Positions 25,390-37,601 of a stretch of DNA of 64,000 nucleotides are shown here, piece after piece (the first letter of the stretch is position 1; each line of letters begins with the position of its first letter). A program made the translations under genes and the position numbers. Source of the DNA: Welwitschia mirabilis (taxonomy: Eukaryota; Gnetophyta; Gnetopsida; Welwitschiales); contig JBOZIK010000001.1 of assembly GCA_051453625.1 (NCBI GenBank), positions 7,430,988 to 7,494,987 on the forward strand. The letters run 5' to 3'. A model generated the notes under the pieces. The model saw only the letters and a list, made by a program, of their open reading frames with translations, had not been told where the DNA came from and did not search any database.

Positions 25390-25650
25390 GGTTTTATAGA
25401 TCACCAAATGAGGCAGTGGAATATGAAAACCCACAGTTCACTGAATGAAGTAGTGGGTTGATAACTCCATGGATCACTAAATAAGGTAGTGGAAGAATAA
25501 AAATAAAACTATAGAATACCAAATGAAGGATTGACAATATAAAAATAAAATCACAAATCATGAAATGAGTAGTGGGAATGATGATCTACATATCACCAAA
25601 TGAGGTAGTGGATAAATAAAATTAAAACCATAGATCACCAATTAGGTTGT
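25390..25650. repeat. LTR minisatellite, third copy (contig duplicate)
   Basis: Same array as 24478-24733, carried by the overlapping contig. Probably not a separate locus. Confidence 0.75.
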
Positions 25651-25918
25651 GCTAAATTACATGATAAAAGCAATTAATCTTATTCCACTTTTATAAAATA
25701 TAATGCTTGATATTTTTAATTATTTATTCTTGTCTTATCTTAATTTATCTCATATCTTAGGGCTCTTGTTGCCTTAGTATTTACCTTGTCTAGTCATACT
25801 AGGGACTGCGATGATTCACGGTTCTTTGTTCATACTATTTTATGTTAAATAAGTGATAAATCAGAACATAATAAAGCCTAATATGTTAAGCAAGGAATAT
25901 GCAAATGAAATATTTATT

Positions 25919-26205
25919 NNNNNNNNNNNNNNNNNNNNNNNNNNNNNNNNNNNNNNNNNNNNNNNNNNNNNNNNNNNNNNNNNNNNNNNNNNNNNNNNNN
26001 NNNNNNNNNNNNNNNNNNNNNNNNNNNNNNNNNNNNNNNNNNNNNNNNNNNNNNNNNNNNNNNNNNNNNNNNNNNNNNNNNNNNNNNNNNNNNNNNNNNN
26101 NNNNNNNNNNNNNNNNNNNNNNNNNNNNNNNNNNNNNNNNNNNNNNNNNNNNNNNNNNNNNNNNNNNNNNNNNNNNNNNNNNNNNNNNNNNNNNNNNNNN
26201 NNNNN
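25919..26205. other. Estimated gap, 287 N
   Basis: Flanks are not duplicated. The missing part should match about 17270-17560 of the left LTR. Confidence 0.88.
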
Positions 26206-26651
26206 ATGATTTGATCTTTTTTGTGTCATCTTTACATTTGAATTTAATACTAATATTTATAGTTCAATCCTTATTTAAATCTCTTATTATTATTTATTAT
26301 TTTCTTAAATATTAAATATTATTGAATGCTTTCATGGCTAATCTTTTAATCCCCTTAGCTAATTATTTACTTCTACTTTGCTAATTATCATGGCTAGTCT
26401 ATTAACTTTTAAGATTATCATCTTGGATCTGTTTTTCCTTCAAAACATAATGCCACTTTGTATTCTTAACTAATAGTTTATTTCCTAATATCTAAGCTTA
26501 ATTTTTATTGGAATGTTATAGTTTTATGATTAGAACCCCTTTCCATTATAAATTGGCTTAAGTGCTTTAATAACTTTTTGGCTCATCTTTACACCTGAAT
26601 AGATATAATAGTTTGAAGTTCTTAGGTGAAAATTATGAAATTTTCAATTAT

Positions 26652-27626
26652 TTAATTGTTTTTAGAATGCAAGATTTGCAAGGAAAATGATGAATCCATC
26701 AATCAACTAATCATAAATTAGTAGTTCACAAAGGATCAAGGAAAATTAATAACCACCATGTAAAAATATGCTAAAGTAGCTCATCTATTAGCTTTAGATG
26801 ATCCTAAGAAATAAATAATAAAGCATCTATCAATCTTCCAAATAATTTTAAATACTTAAGTACCTTGAATTTTTATATTTCAGTGAGCAAAAAACTAGTT
26901 TACAAGATGGATGTTTTACCATATATTTCAATTCTTTGGAAATGAATTCTTAAGCCTCAAAAACATAAACTAGAAATCATAGAAGTAGTAGGAAATCATC
27001 ATATCTCTTATTTTTTAGTCAAGATAAGATATTGATAATATAAATTAATAAATTATAGACCTTATTTTTCCTTAGAAAAATTCATAATATTTTAGGCAAG
27101 TCTATGAAAGCATCTTTTCCCCCTTCTACATAAGACTACATAAAACTTCAGATGAGTTTTTCAAGATTTAAATAAGCACATTTTAAAGAAGTTTGATAAG
27201 AGAAATAATAAACATGAGTAAAAATAATGATAGACCTAGAGGAAAAGATACTTACTAATCCATTTCTCCTTTTTCCTATGAATTCTCTACAATGTTTAAT
27301 TCCATAACTTTTTAGATTGATTTTTAAAGGAAAAGGGAATGTCTAAAAATTTGATAAGTTCCTTTCCCACATAAAATGTACCATGCATAGTACATAAGAT
27401 GTTGACAATCTTTAATTTCAATATAAACTAGATAATTTTACTAGTTTATATCACCTCTTAAAAAGTGATAATAATACTAAATATGAGGGAAAATATAACT
27501 AGTAGTTTGTTAATCATTTACCACTATGAAGAAAGAATCATTACTAAAATGCAAATTCAACATCTTCTGAAACTCATCATCTAAGAAAATTTCTCTTACT
27601 AAATCTTACTATATAAAATTGTGAAT
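26652..27626 (-). pseudogene. LINE ORF2 middle segment (displaced)
   Basis: AT-rich DNA between two insertions. On minus it is broken and only weakly LINE-like, but it is bounded on the left by the ATTAT target duplication of the LTR element and on the right by the target duplication of the plus-strand LINE. It must therefore be continuous with 34191 onward and with 14994 downward. It would hold the part of ORF2 between RT and zf-RVT. Confidence 0.4.
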
Positions 27627-27642
27627 AGTACTATAGATGTAA
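27627..27642. repeat. Target-site duplication, left copy
   Basis: AGTACTATAGATGTAA. The right copy after the LINE tail is AGTAATATAGATGAAA (34175-34190), and the second contig has AGTACTGTAGATGAAA (35312-35327), 14 of 16 identical to the left copy. Confidence 0.75.
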
Positions 27643-27764
27643 ATAAGGATTTCTGAATTTTTGAAAATTCTCTTGGTGCATGTTAGCCTATTTGCTAATG
27701 TATGCCTATTTTTTAAATTTTTCAGCCTACCGCACCTTGTTTCTCCTAGGGTTTGGCTTTTCTA

Positions 27765-28979
27765 ATGACTAAAAGAAGTAATTTTGGCTATTTTGATGGC
27801 AATGATAAGCAATTGAATGAGGACTTCTATCCTACTAAGGATGTTACATCTTCCTTGGTGCAAAGTTTAATGAAAAATTGAAGACATGAGTGTGGATTAG
27901 ACCTCCAGTTCATCCCTCAGCAATTTTTTGAAATAGAGGTTAAAATCACAATAGATGAATAGAATCAAGATGTTAATTGATGGGCTAATTATTTAGTTGT
28001 CTTTGTCTATGATTTAAAACCACATCTGCTCAAAATTCAAAGGTTTATATGCATTAAATGGAGAAATAAGGAGGTGGCCACTACTTCTACTCTGGATCAT
28101 GGAGTGTTCCTCTTTAAATTAAACTCTAGAAATAAGATGTTAAACATCATGGACCAAGGCCCTTGGCCTTTTGATAATAGGCCAATGATAATAAGTATTT
28201 AAAGCCTTGATATGATCATAGAAGCTAATCATGTTACAAAGTTTCTCATATGGATTATACTACCTAATCTTAAGCTATATCTTTAGTTTAATTCAGTCCT
28301 TAGCCACATTGCTAGTGTGGTTGGAAAACCTATTTATACAAATGGATTTATGACCTCCATGGATAGATCATACTACACATAAATTTGTGTTGAGATCTCC
28401 CTTGAATTTTCTCTTCTAGAGAAGGTTAGAATTAAAAGTCCTAATGGTGTTTTCTTTGATTAGATCTTACAATATGTGTGAACTTTAGTTAAGTGTAGTC
28501 ATTGTATTTTCTTTGATTATTCTCTCGACCAATGTTGTAAGAAACCAAAGTCTCACTAGGCTCTTAGGAAGATAATGAATGAGGAGAATAATGAAAACCC
28601 TTCACACATGAATAATCAAGCAAAGGGATTTGGTAATCCTATAAGATCTTCTAGTGGATTTCAGATCTTTGATCAGTAAGAGAAGAATGAAAAGATCCCT
28701 AACCCTAAGAATAATGATCATGATTAGGGATAGAATCCTTAATAGGAGTTTGGTAATCCTTATGCTCATGAAAGAGAGGCTTTAGCTAGTGGTTAGAATG
28801 ATAATAAAAATTGTAATGGGTTTGATGAGGATGCTAGTGGTGCCATGACTCCAAGATTAAATCAGGCAAGATAGAACACTAGGCAAGATTAGGATGATGG
28901 ATTCCAAACTATGCATATAAGAAACACCAGATCATATAAGAATGTTAAAGGTAGGGAAGGTGAAAATAATAAAAGGTAA
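27765..28979 (+). pseudogene. LINE ORF1 (RNA-binding, zinc-knuckle protein)
   Basis: Start at ATG 27765 (MTKRSNFGYFDG). Mostly one frame with about 20 stops to 28979. The N-terminal half fits the DUF4283-type domain of plant LINE ORF1: FVYDLKP, then FKLNSRNKMLNIMDQGPWPF (a recognisable 'l..GPW.f' motif), then IASVVGKPIYT, then a VKCSHCIFFDYSLDQCC segment matching the CCHC zinc knuckle, with the His position apparently replaced by Asp. The C-terminal part is polar and Asn-rich. In active elements the protein binds the element RNA. Stops fall at positions where Trp, Gln or Arg are usual. Confidence 0.75.
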
Positions 28980-29720
28980 TGATAGCCGACTCTTAGAACA
29001 TAAGGGGATTGGACATCCCTGAAAAACAAAAAGTTCATTTTTTTCTTAGGAGTAATAATGTAGATATTGCTATCATAATAGAAATTGAATAATTGCTGAT
29101 AAGCGGAATAGGGTTATCTTGTCTTGCTATGATAGTGCTTAGTGGAAAAACATTAATAACTATTTGTTGGCTACTAATGATAGGATTATTTTATTATGAA
29201 ATCCTATTAGTATCCAAGTTTCTATTATTTCTATTACTGACTCGCTAATCCACTGCCATGTTATGTATGGATCTTTTTCTTATTTCTTGACCTTTGTCTA
29301 TGGGTTTAATACTTCTTAACAAAAAGCTTAGTTATTGGCAAACCTACATAATATTTCTTTATGTATCAATTAGGGTTAAGCCATATTAGGTGATTTCAAT
29401 TACAAATCATACTCTTTTGAGAGGATTAATGAAGCCCCCCATCACTTCCAGGGATTTTGTTGAGCTACAATCACTAATGCAAGGATTTCAACTCACTGAT
29501 ATTAAGGAATTTGATTTCTTTTTCACTTGGAATGATCATCATCATGATTAACCTATAATTTTTAGCAAACTATATAGATCTCTTATTAATAGCAATTGGT
29601 TAATAAGATTTCTAGACTCTTATACTAATTTTTTAAACCCCGGGCTCTCAAAACACTCTCCTATTATGCTAAATTGTACTACTAGGCAGCATAGGAAACC
29701 TTATTTTAGGTTTTGCAACT

Positions 29721-31336
29721 ATTGGTGTGGGGATGATATCTTTCTTGATGTTGTGGCTGCTTCATGAGCTAGTGATGGCTGGGCAACTAATTTCTTCTAC
29801 TTGAAAAGAAAACTAAAGGCTGTTAAAATCTCCTTGAATGCTTATTTTGCTAGAAAGGTAAGAAATATGGATGCTAGTATTTATTTTATCAAGGAGGATC
29901 TCAGGAATATATAAAATTTGATGCTATCTCAACCTAGAAATACTTAACTAAGGAATGATGAGAGGGAGCATGCAGGTAATCTAAAGAATTTCCTATACAA
30001 CCAATGGATTTTCCTAAAGTAGATATCTAAAATTAATTGGTCAAAGAATGGTGATCTTATACTTGTATTAAGGGATGAAGGAAACTGAACCCAGTACCAA
30101 TTCTACATGATTCCACAGGAACTAAACTCACATCTAAGAAAGTGATTAAGGATGATTTTTTTCTTATTTTAAGCAAGTATTAGGAACTACTTCTCCTATT
30201 TAACATAGCAATTCTAATGTGTTTGTACTGGTGCTACCCTATTTGAGCAACATTGTTTGTCATTATGCTTCCCTATAATAGATGATGAAGTGAAGGCTAC
30301 TATATTCTCCATTTCTAGTAGCTGTGCACTAGGACCAGATGAATTCACTGCTAAGTTCTTCAAGAGGGCTTGGAGTCTAGTTGGATCAGAGGTAACTCTT
30401 TCTATGAAACACTTTTTTAAGTCTTGTAAAATGCCCACTAGTATCAACTCTACTATTCTTACATTAATTCTTAAGANNNNNNNNNNNNNNNNNNNNNNNN
30501 NNNNNNNNNNNNNNNNNNNNNNNNNNNNNNNNNNNNNNNNNNNNNNNNNNNNNNNNNNNNNNNNNNNNNNNNNNNNTAACTATTGGTGTGGGGATGATGG
30601 CTTTCTTGATGTTGTAGCTACTTCATGGGCTAGTCATGGCTAGGCAACTGATTTCTTCTACTTGAAAAGGAAACTGAAGGCTATTAAAATCTCCTTGAAT
30701 GCCTATTTTGCTAGAAAGGTAAGAAATATTGATGCTAGGGTTTAGTCTACTAGGGAGGATCTCAGGAATATACAAAATTTGATGCTATCTTAACCTAGAA
30801 ACACTCAACTAAGGAATGATAAGAGGAAGCATGTAAGTAACCTGAAGAAGCTCCTATACAACCAATGCATTTTCCTAAAGTAGATATCTAAAATTAATTA
30901 TTCAAATGATCGTGATCTTATGCTTATATTAAGGGAAGAATGAAACTGAACCCAATATCAGTTCTACATGATTTGCAGGAACTAAACTTACATCTAAGAA
31001 AAAGATCAAGGATGAATTTTTTTCTTATTTTAAGCAAGTATTAGGAACTACTTCTCCTATTTAAAATAGCAATCCTAATGTGTTTGTACTAGTGCTACCC
31101 TATCTAAGCAACATTGTTTGTCATTATGCTTCCCTGTAATAGATGATGAAGTGAAGGCTACTATATTCTCCATTTCTAGTAGCAGTGCACTAGGACTAGA
31201 TGAATTCACCACTAAGTTATTCAAGAAGGTTTGGAATCTAGTTGGATCAGAGGTAACTCTTTCTATAAAACACTTTTTTAAGTCTTGTAAAATACTCACT
31301 AGTATCAATTCTACTATTCTTACACTAATTCTGAAG
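29721..31336. repeat. 100-N gap with ~757-bp duplicated flanks
   Basis: N runs 30477-30576. 29721-30476 matches 30577-31336, with about 7% differences over 155 bases counted. The LINE reading frame makes sense only when one copy is skipped. Confidence 0.9.
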
Positions 31337-31769
31337 ATCATCAATCCTAATTTAGCTAGTGATTTTAGGCCTATAACCTAGTATAATGTTATCTATAAAT
31401 GTGTAGCCAACATTATCACAACAATATTAAAGAGAGTGGTTGGCCTCTTAGTTAGAAAGGAATAAGATGCTTTCATACTTGGTAGATCCATTATTCATAA
31501 CATCCTCATTGCTCATGAAATTGTTCAGTTTTATGATAGGAAAAATGTGAGTTCTGTATGTGTAGATAAAGTAGATTTAAGGAAGGCTTATGACTCCATT
31601 TCTTAGGATTTTATAAGAAGTATTCTTATTAAATTTGGTTTCCCTCTTAGATTCATAAAATAAATTCTTACTTGTATCTCATTGCTTATTTCTCTTATCT
31701 AGTTAATGGTGAAACTAGTGGTTATTTCCATGGACAAAGAGGTATCAGATAGTGTGATTTCATATCATC

Positions 31770-33271
31770 CTATCTATTCACTTTGGCCATGAAATATCTC
31801 ACTAGATCCCTTAATTACATGGTTCTTCAGGGGGATTTCAAGTTTCATCCCAGATGTCATAGGTTAAAGCTTACTCATCTCTACTATGTTAATGACCTTT
31901 TTCTATTTTCTAAGGCTAATATAGGTTGTATGTAGTTGTTAAAAGATACTTTGGATTATTTTGCTTCTACCTTAGGTCTAGCTGCTAATTCTTCTAAGAG
32001 TTAGTTATTTTTTTAGGGGCACTTCCACTATTGATAGGGCCAACATTTTAGCTATGATGTAATTTAGTGAAGGTACTTTGTCTGTTAAGTACCTAGAAAT
32101 CCATTTGACTTTAAGAAGTTTGTCTTGCTTAGATTGCCTTCCTCTTCTAGAAATGGTCATAGCTGGATTACCACATGGACATTTAGATTTCTCTCTTATT
32201 CTAGTAGAGCTACTCTTGTTTAGTCAGTCCTTCAGATCCTTCATTTATACTAGAGTAAAATATTTGTCCTTTCTAAGAAGATTATTAAAGGAATTAACTC
32301 ACTCTGTAGGAGATTCTTATGATCTGGATTAGATGCACTTCAAAAAATCTCTTGTGATATGGGATGATCTTTGTAAGCCTAAGAATATAGGAGGTCTAGG
32401 ATTTAGGAACTCTATTATGACTAATAAGTCCCTAATCCTCCAATTGTTATGGGACCTAGATTTGGATAAAGNNNNNNNNNNNNNNNNNNNNNNNNNNNNN
32501 NNNNNNNNNNNNNNNNNNNNNNNNNNNNNNNNNNNNNNNNNNNNNNNNNNNNNNNNNNNNNNNNNNNNNNNATCTATTTACTTTGGCCATGAAATATCTC
32601 ACTAGATCCCTCAATCACATGATTCTTCAAGGGGATTTTAAATTTTATCCCAGGTGTCACAGGTTAAAGCTTACTCATCTCTACTATGTTAATGACCTTT
32701 TCCTATTTTCTAAGGCTAATATAGGCAGCATGTAGTTGTTAAAAGACACTTTGGATTATTTTGCTACTACCTTAGGTCTAGTTGCTAATTCTTCTAAGAG
32801 TCAGTTTTTTTTGGGGGGTACTTCCACTATTAATAGGGCCAACATTTTAGCTATGACGTAATTCAGTGAAGGTACTTTATCTATTAAGTACTTGGAAATC
32901 CCTTTGACTTCAAGAAGTTTGTCTTGCTTAGATTTCCTTCCTATTCTAGAAATGATCATAGCTGGATTACCACATGGACATATAGATTTCTCTCTTATGC
33001 TAGTAGAGCTACTCTTGTTTAGTCAATTCTTTAGATCCTTTATTCATACTGGAGTAAATTATTTGTCCTTTTTAAGAAGATTATCAAAGAAGTTAACTCA
33101 CTCTGTAGGAGATTCTTATGATCTGGATTAGATGCACCTTCAAAAAATCTCTTGTGACATGGGACAATGTTTGTAAGCCTAAGAATGTAGGAGGTTTAGG
33201 CTTTAGGAACTTTGTTATGGCTAACAAGTCCCTAATCCTCCAACTATTATTGAACTTAGCTTTGGATAAAG
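31770..33271. repeat. 100-N gap with ~700-bp duplicated flanks
   Basis: N runs 32472-32571. 31770-32471 matches 32572-33271. Both copies carry the same YVND change in RT, so that damage predates their divergence. Confidence 0.9.
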
Positions 33272-33802
33272 ATAATCTCTAGGTTAAATGATCACATGAG
33301 TACTCCACTCTACCTCAGTTTGAGACTTTGAAGTAAAGCAAAACACCTCTTGACCTATGAAGAAAATTCTTAAACTTAGAGAAGAAGCTCTAAAATGTAT
33401 CCTTGTTGTAGGTCAGTAGATCATATGGATTGGTGTCAGACCTCAGTTCATCTCTACAGATACATACAAAACCTTATCTTCCTAGTTTCAAAAATAGAGA
33501 TGGTGCATCATGACATGCACGAAGAATATCACTCCTGGATATGGTATGATTACTTGGTTGACTTATCTTGATAGACTTAATACCATAGATAGGTTATTAA
33601 GGATGGAATTGATTAATGAGGCTCATTTCACCCTATGCAATATGTATGTGGAGTTTAGGAATTACTTATTTTTTGAATGCTTGTTTTCTATTTATGTCTT
33701 GGATAAAGCTTGTTTTTTTGTTCATATTCATCCTCCCTATTATCAGTGGCATGACATTTTCAAATGGTTGATCAGTTGTTTTTACTTAAGCAGTACAAAG
33801 AA

Positions 33803-35978
33803 TAGAGTTACTAGATCTATTTTAGCTTTTACTATATACCTGATCTAAAACATTAGAAATAAGGCAATTTTTAGCGCTAAAAAACTAGATTTGAATACTC
33901 TCATGCAAGAATTAACTTTTAGGTTGAATATTAATTTGATGGCTGTAGAGAGGCTTAGGAATGCAACTACTAATAGGTAATGGTTCTATCAGATGGACAT
34001 TTTCTAGTTTTGAACTAAATTTTCTTTATTTTCACATAATGGCTTGATTATTTTTTTGATTAGTTAAAATCTCTATAGATAATAAAGGTATCATTGACCT
34101 TTTGATTCTTTGTAATTATTCTATACATAACTTTACATAATAAAATGAAAACATCTTTCATCAAAAAAAGAAAAAGTAATATAGATGAAATCAACTATAA
34201 TTATGAAAATGTATGAATCTAAGTAAACCTTTTATAACCAAGTAGTAAATAGAAAATGCAAAACTTCTCCTCTAGAAAGTAGTTATATAAGTATTTGCAT
34301 CTACAAAATAATATGTTATCATATGAAAGAATATAGTTTAAAATTTAATTTTTCTATACAGAAAAGAATATAAAATTATTTAAATTTACTATATGATTAT
34401 CATAATCAACATGAATAAAGAGGATATCTTAGTTTGAATTAATATACCATTGATAACCTTTTCATGCTACCACAACATTTAAAGAAATATACCTACTATG
34501 AATAAAGCCTATTTACTACTCAGTAAATATATTAAGTAAAATTATCTTAAGTTGATAAGATAAGCCCCTAATCCAAATATTTTAAGTGACATCTGATAAA
34601 ATAATAGGATGTTAATTACTTATAAGAAAGGGATTACCTAATTTAGGTGATAGATGAATGATATATTTTTCCATATGATGATCAAGTGATCCCTAGTAAA
34701 TAGCTTTCTTGATGATATTATGATAATCATAAATTAACATATCCTATATTTCTTTATAAAAATCTACTATAAAACCATCATTAGTCATATTAAAATAAGC
34801 TTCTTTTAGTTCTATAAGATTAATATCAACATCTAGTGTTTNNNNNNNNNNNNNNNNNNNNNNNNNNNNNNNNNNNNNNNNNNNNNNNNNNNNNNNNNNN
34901 NNNNNNNNNNNNNNNNNNNNNNNNNNNNNNNNNNNNNNNNNTAGAGTTACTAGATCTATTTTAGCTTCTACTGTATACCTGATCTAGAACACTAGAAATA
35001 AGGTGATTTTCAGTGCTAAAAAACTAGATTTGAATAGTCTCATACAAGAACTGACTTTTAGGTTGAAGATTAATTTGGTGGATATAGAGAGGCTTAGGAA
35101 CATAGCTGCTAATAGGCAATGATGCTATTAGATGGAGATTTTCCAATTTTGAACTAAATTTTCTTTATTTTTACATAATGACTTATTTTATTCCTTTGAT
35201 TAGTTCAGACCTCTATAGATAATAAAGGTCTTATTGCCCTTTTGATTCTTTGTAATTATTCTATACATAGATTTACATAATATAATGAAAACATATTTCA
35301 TCCAAAAAAAAAGTACTGTAGATGAAATCAACTATAATTATGAAAATGTATGAAGCTAAGTGAATGTTGTATAACTAAGCAGTAAATAGAAAATGCAAAA
35401 ATTCTCCTCTAGAAAGTAGTGATATAAGTATTTGCATCTACAAAACAATATGTTATCATATGAAAGAATATAGTTTAAAATTTAATTTTTCTACACAGAA
35501 AAGAATAGAAAATTATTTAGAGTTACTATATGATTAGCATAATCAACATGAACAAAGAGGATATCTTAGTTTGAATTAATATACCATTGATAACCTTTCC
35601 ATGCTACCACAATATTTAAAGAAATATACCTACTATGAATAAAGCTTATTTACCACTTAGTAAATATATTAAGTAAAATTATTTTAAGTTGATAAGGTAA
35701 GCCGTTGATCCAAATATTATAAGTGACATCTAATAACATAATAGAGTGTCAATTACTTATAAGAAATGGATTACCTAATTTAGGTGATAGATGAATGATA
35801 TATTTATCCCTATGATGATCAAGTGATCCCTAGTAAATAGCTTCCTTGATGCTATTATGATAATCATGACTTAACATATCCTATATTTCTTTATAAAAAT
35901 ATACTATAAAACCATCATTAGTCATATTAAAATAAGCTTCTTTTAGTTCTATAAGATTAATATCAACATCTAGTGTTT
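33803..35978. repeat. 100-N gap with ~1.04-kb duplicated flanks
   Basis: N runs 34842-34941. 33803-34841 matches 34942-35978. The overlap includes the LINE 3' end, its A-rich tail, the right target duplication and the flanking older LINE, which is why a second LINE end appears near 35311. Confidence 0.9.
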
Positions 35979-37560
35979 ACTACATTTCAGTGGTACTCAT
36001 TAGCAAAATTTGAAGAAAGATGACCAAACTTGTAATGGTTAATAGATGTCATTTAGATTAAAGTATAAAATCTAATAAAAAAAGTCATTATTATTAAAAA
36101 TGATCTCATCATTAAATTTAAAGCAATAATTAAATGCTAAATATTTGAATAATTTAAAAATTTTAAAAAATTCTTTGGAATTATTATATTAATTCTATAA
36201 CTATCAAAGCTTTATTTTTAGAAGGACAACCTTCCACTTTGACTACTTCATTCTGGTATTAGTAAGCATAGACTAAATCTTAGAATTAAAATAATTATTT
36301 GTAACTTAATAATTTAAATATAAAATAATTTTCTTAATATACTAAAATAAAGATCTAACTTATGAAACTACTTGTTTTTTCGTAGAACAAGCATAGCTCT
36401 AAACCCTACATAAGGTGTGATTCCATCAACTAATATAGCTAGTGTGGCTAGAACATGTATGCTTTACACTCTGTAATGTATTAATAATTTACTATCTAGA
36501 AGAGTACTTATCTCATCATATAAAAACATTGGTCTCTTTGATATAAACCTCCAAATTTAATGAAAACTTATATGAGAAGATGATTTTTTGAAATAGTCAT
36601 GTCTGCAACATTTATTAGATGATCTAGTTCTTAAAATATAAGAAACCTATAATAAAACCTACAATAGTTACTATGAATATCTTGAATACCCCCTCAAAAA
36701 TGACTTTAAATAAAATGATTTTCCAACATTTGTGTCTATTAAGATACTACCTCCAAAAGATAAAATTAATTTTTGAATTGAAGTTAAGCATCTATATTAA
36801 GGGGATGAAAATGAAAAGCATATTAATTAAGATTTTCTAAAGAGAACTCAATTGTATTGAAATCTAATTCAAAAGTAAGGGATAAAAGGTGACTTATAAG
36901 GTAAGTCCATTCAAAATTGATGTCTCACTTACATTTAATATTGTGCATAAATAGAGTAAATGCCAAACATACTAGTTGGATTATATAGAATGATCTAGTA
37001 AGAGCTTTATTAAGGATCTAAATTAGAAGAAATAGTATGTGTAATATAGTAAGAAGAAACCAAAATGGCAACCCCACATTGATCATAAATATGTTATGTA
37101 GTACAAACCTTGAAGTAATATTCATTAGAGGAAAATTACATATCTATAGCTAAAATCTTGATCTCTTTAAATAACCAAAAAAATATAAAGATAGAGAAAT
37201 CTTAGAGAGGAACTCTCTAGTGCTTACATTAAAGCATATTAGCAAAGCTTCAAACATTTCAATAAATTATAGTCATCTTGTATGATATGAGGATAAGCTT
37301 TCCTTATTAAAACCAATTTAAACTTTTGCATCAACTTCCATTCCTTTGATAGTTTTAAATTGATTAGAATTATCAATTCCAATAAAGATCCATTGAATAA
37401 CTATAAATAAATAAATATTACATGAATAATTTTACTTAGCTCAAACCTTTACCATCCACTATTGATTATGTAATACTTAAGAAGTAGGCTCTACAATAAC
37501 CTTAAATTAGTTCTTGAATCAATCCTATTGAGAATGTGATAAATGTGGTAAAGAAGAAAT
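34191..37560 (-). pseudogene. Older LINE ORF2 (endonuclease and RT), minus strand
   Basis: Minus-strand text at 34830-34300 (repeated at 35970-35440) fits the RT of plant non-LTR elements: INLIELKEAYFNM, then VDFYKE, then FIHSRYISLNVVVA and DILFIHVDYDN, the last corresponding to the usual 'D..KA.D' box with damage. Farther right, about 36700-37000, text such as QFWMDLPYKS resembles the 'YAP....R..FW..L' part of the endonuclease. Stops and frameshifts are frequent. It is followed, in element order, by 26652-27626 and 14470-14990 after two younger insertions are removed. Assignment of the endonuclease is weak; RT is reasonable. Confidence 0.5.
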
Positions 37561-37601
37561 ATATGTAACTTGTAATTATGCATCTAGAATAGCTTTCTAC
37601 T

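Larger units (their letters stand above)
24176..25913. repeat. 100-N gap with ~818-bp duplicated flanks
   Basis: N runs 24994-25093. 24176-24993 matches 25094-25913. The start of the right contig (25094 onward) resembles 23963 onward even more closely than it does 24176, so three contig versions of this LTR segment are laid end to end. Confidence 0.85.
15000..26646 (+). mobile_element. LTR retroelement, ~3 kb LTRs, no gag-pol seen
   Basis: The left LTR starts TGTCATGTCTAG at 15000 and the right LTR starts TGTCACATCTAG at 22475. A primer site remnant follows the left LTR (17987-17999) and a purine tract AAGGGGAAAAGAAA (22461-22474) directly precedes the right LTR. The right end reads TTTTCA at 26641-26646, followed by ATTAT (26647-26651), which matches the five bases before the element (14995-14999): a target duplication. 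About 4.5 kb of internal DNA shows no gag, RT or integrase motif, although 603 bases are unknown. This is the layout of a LARD-type non-autonomous element. A relative with gag remains starts at 51764. The right LTR is inflated by contig overlaps. Confidence 0.75.
22475..26646 (+). repeat. 3' LTR (inflated by assembly)
   Basis: Same family as 15000-17985. The apparent 4172 bp includes two 100-N gaps and about 930 bp of repeated flank. Removing these leaves about 3.04 kb, close to the 2.99 kb of the left LTR. The end TTTTCA is followed by the target duplication ATTAT. Confidence 0.75.
28986..33990 (+). pseudogene. LINE ORF2 (endonuclease, RT, zf-RVT)
   Basis: ORF2 cuts the target and copies the element RNA. 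The endonuclease spans about 28986-29710; its end reads FVELQSLMQGFQLTDI, then FFFTWND, then LNPGLSKHSPI, where the usual SDHSP has become SKHSP. RT starts near 30257 (DDEVKATIFSIS, ALGPDEFTAKFFK) and continues after the repeated segment at 31345 (DFRPIT, AFILGRSIIHNILIAHE, VDLRKAYDSIS). The catalytic box at 31885-31896 reads YVND instead of YADD. Then VKYLEIHLT and LCKPKNIGGLGFRN (to ~32471) and a zf-RVT region 33510-33850 (LDRLNTIDRLLR, LCNMYVEFRNYLFFECLF). Segments 30577-31336 and 32572-33271 are contig duplicates. Confidence 0.82.
27645..34174 (+). mobile_element. L1-type LINE, nearly full length, decayed
   Basis: A non-LTR retrotransposon in plus orientation with an ORF1 remnant (27765-28979), ORF2 remnant (28986-33990), 3' untranslated region and an A-rich end (34163-34175), bounded by a ~16-bp target duplication. 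Two contig overlaps inside ORF2 inflate it; removing them leaves about 4.9 kb, slightly short for plant L1 elements. Domain order ORF1 with a knuckle, endonuclease, RT, then zf-RVT is that of plant L1. Stops, frameshifts and lost catalytic residues make it inactive. It is inserted into an older minus-strand LINE. Confidence 0.85.

Noticed and set aside
35312-35978. A second LINE 3' end and second older-LINE RT copy as separate loci
   Set aside because: They are the right-hand copy of the contig overlap around 34842-34941, not independent elements.
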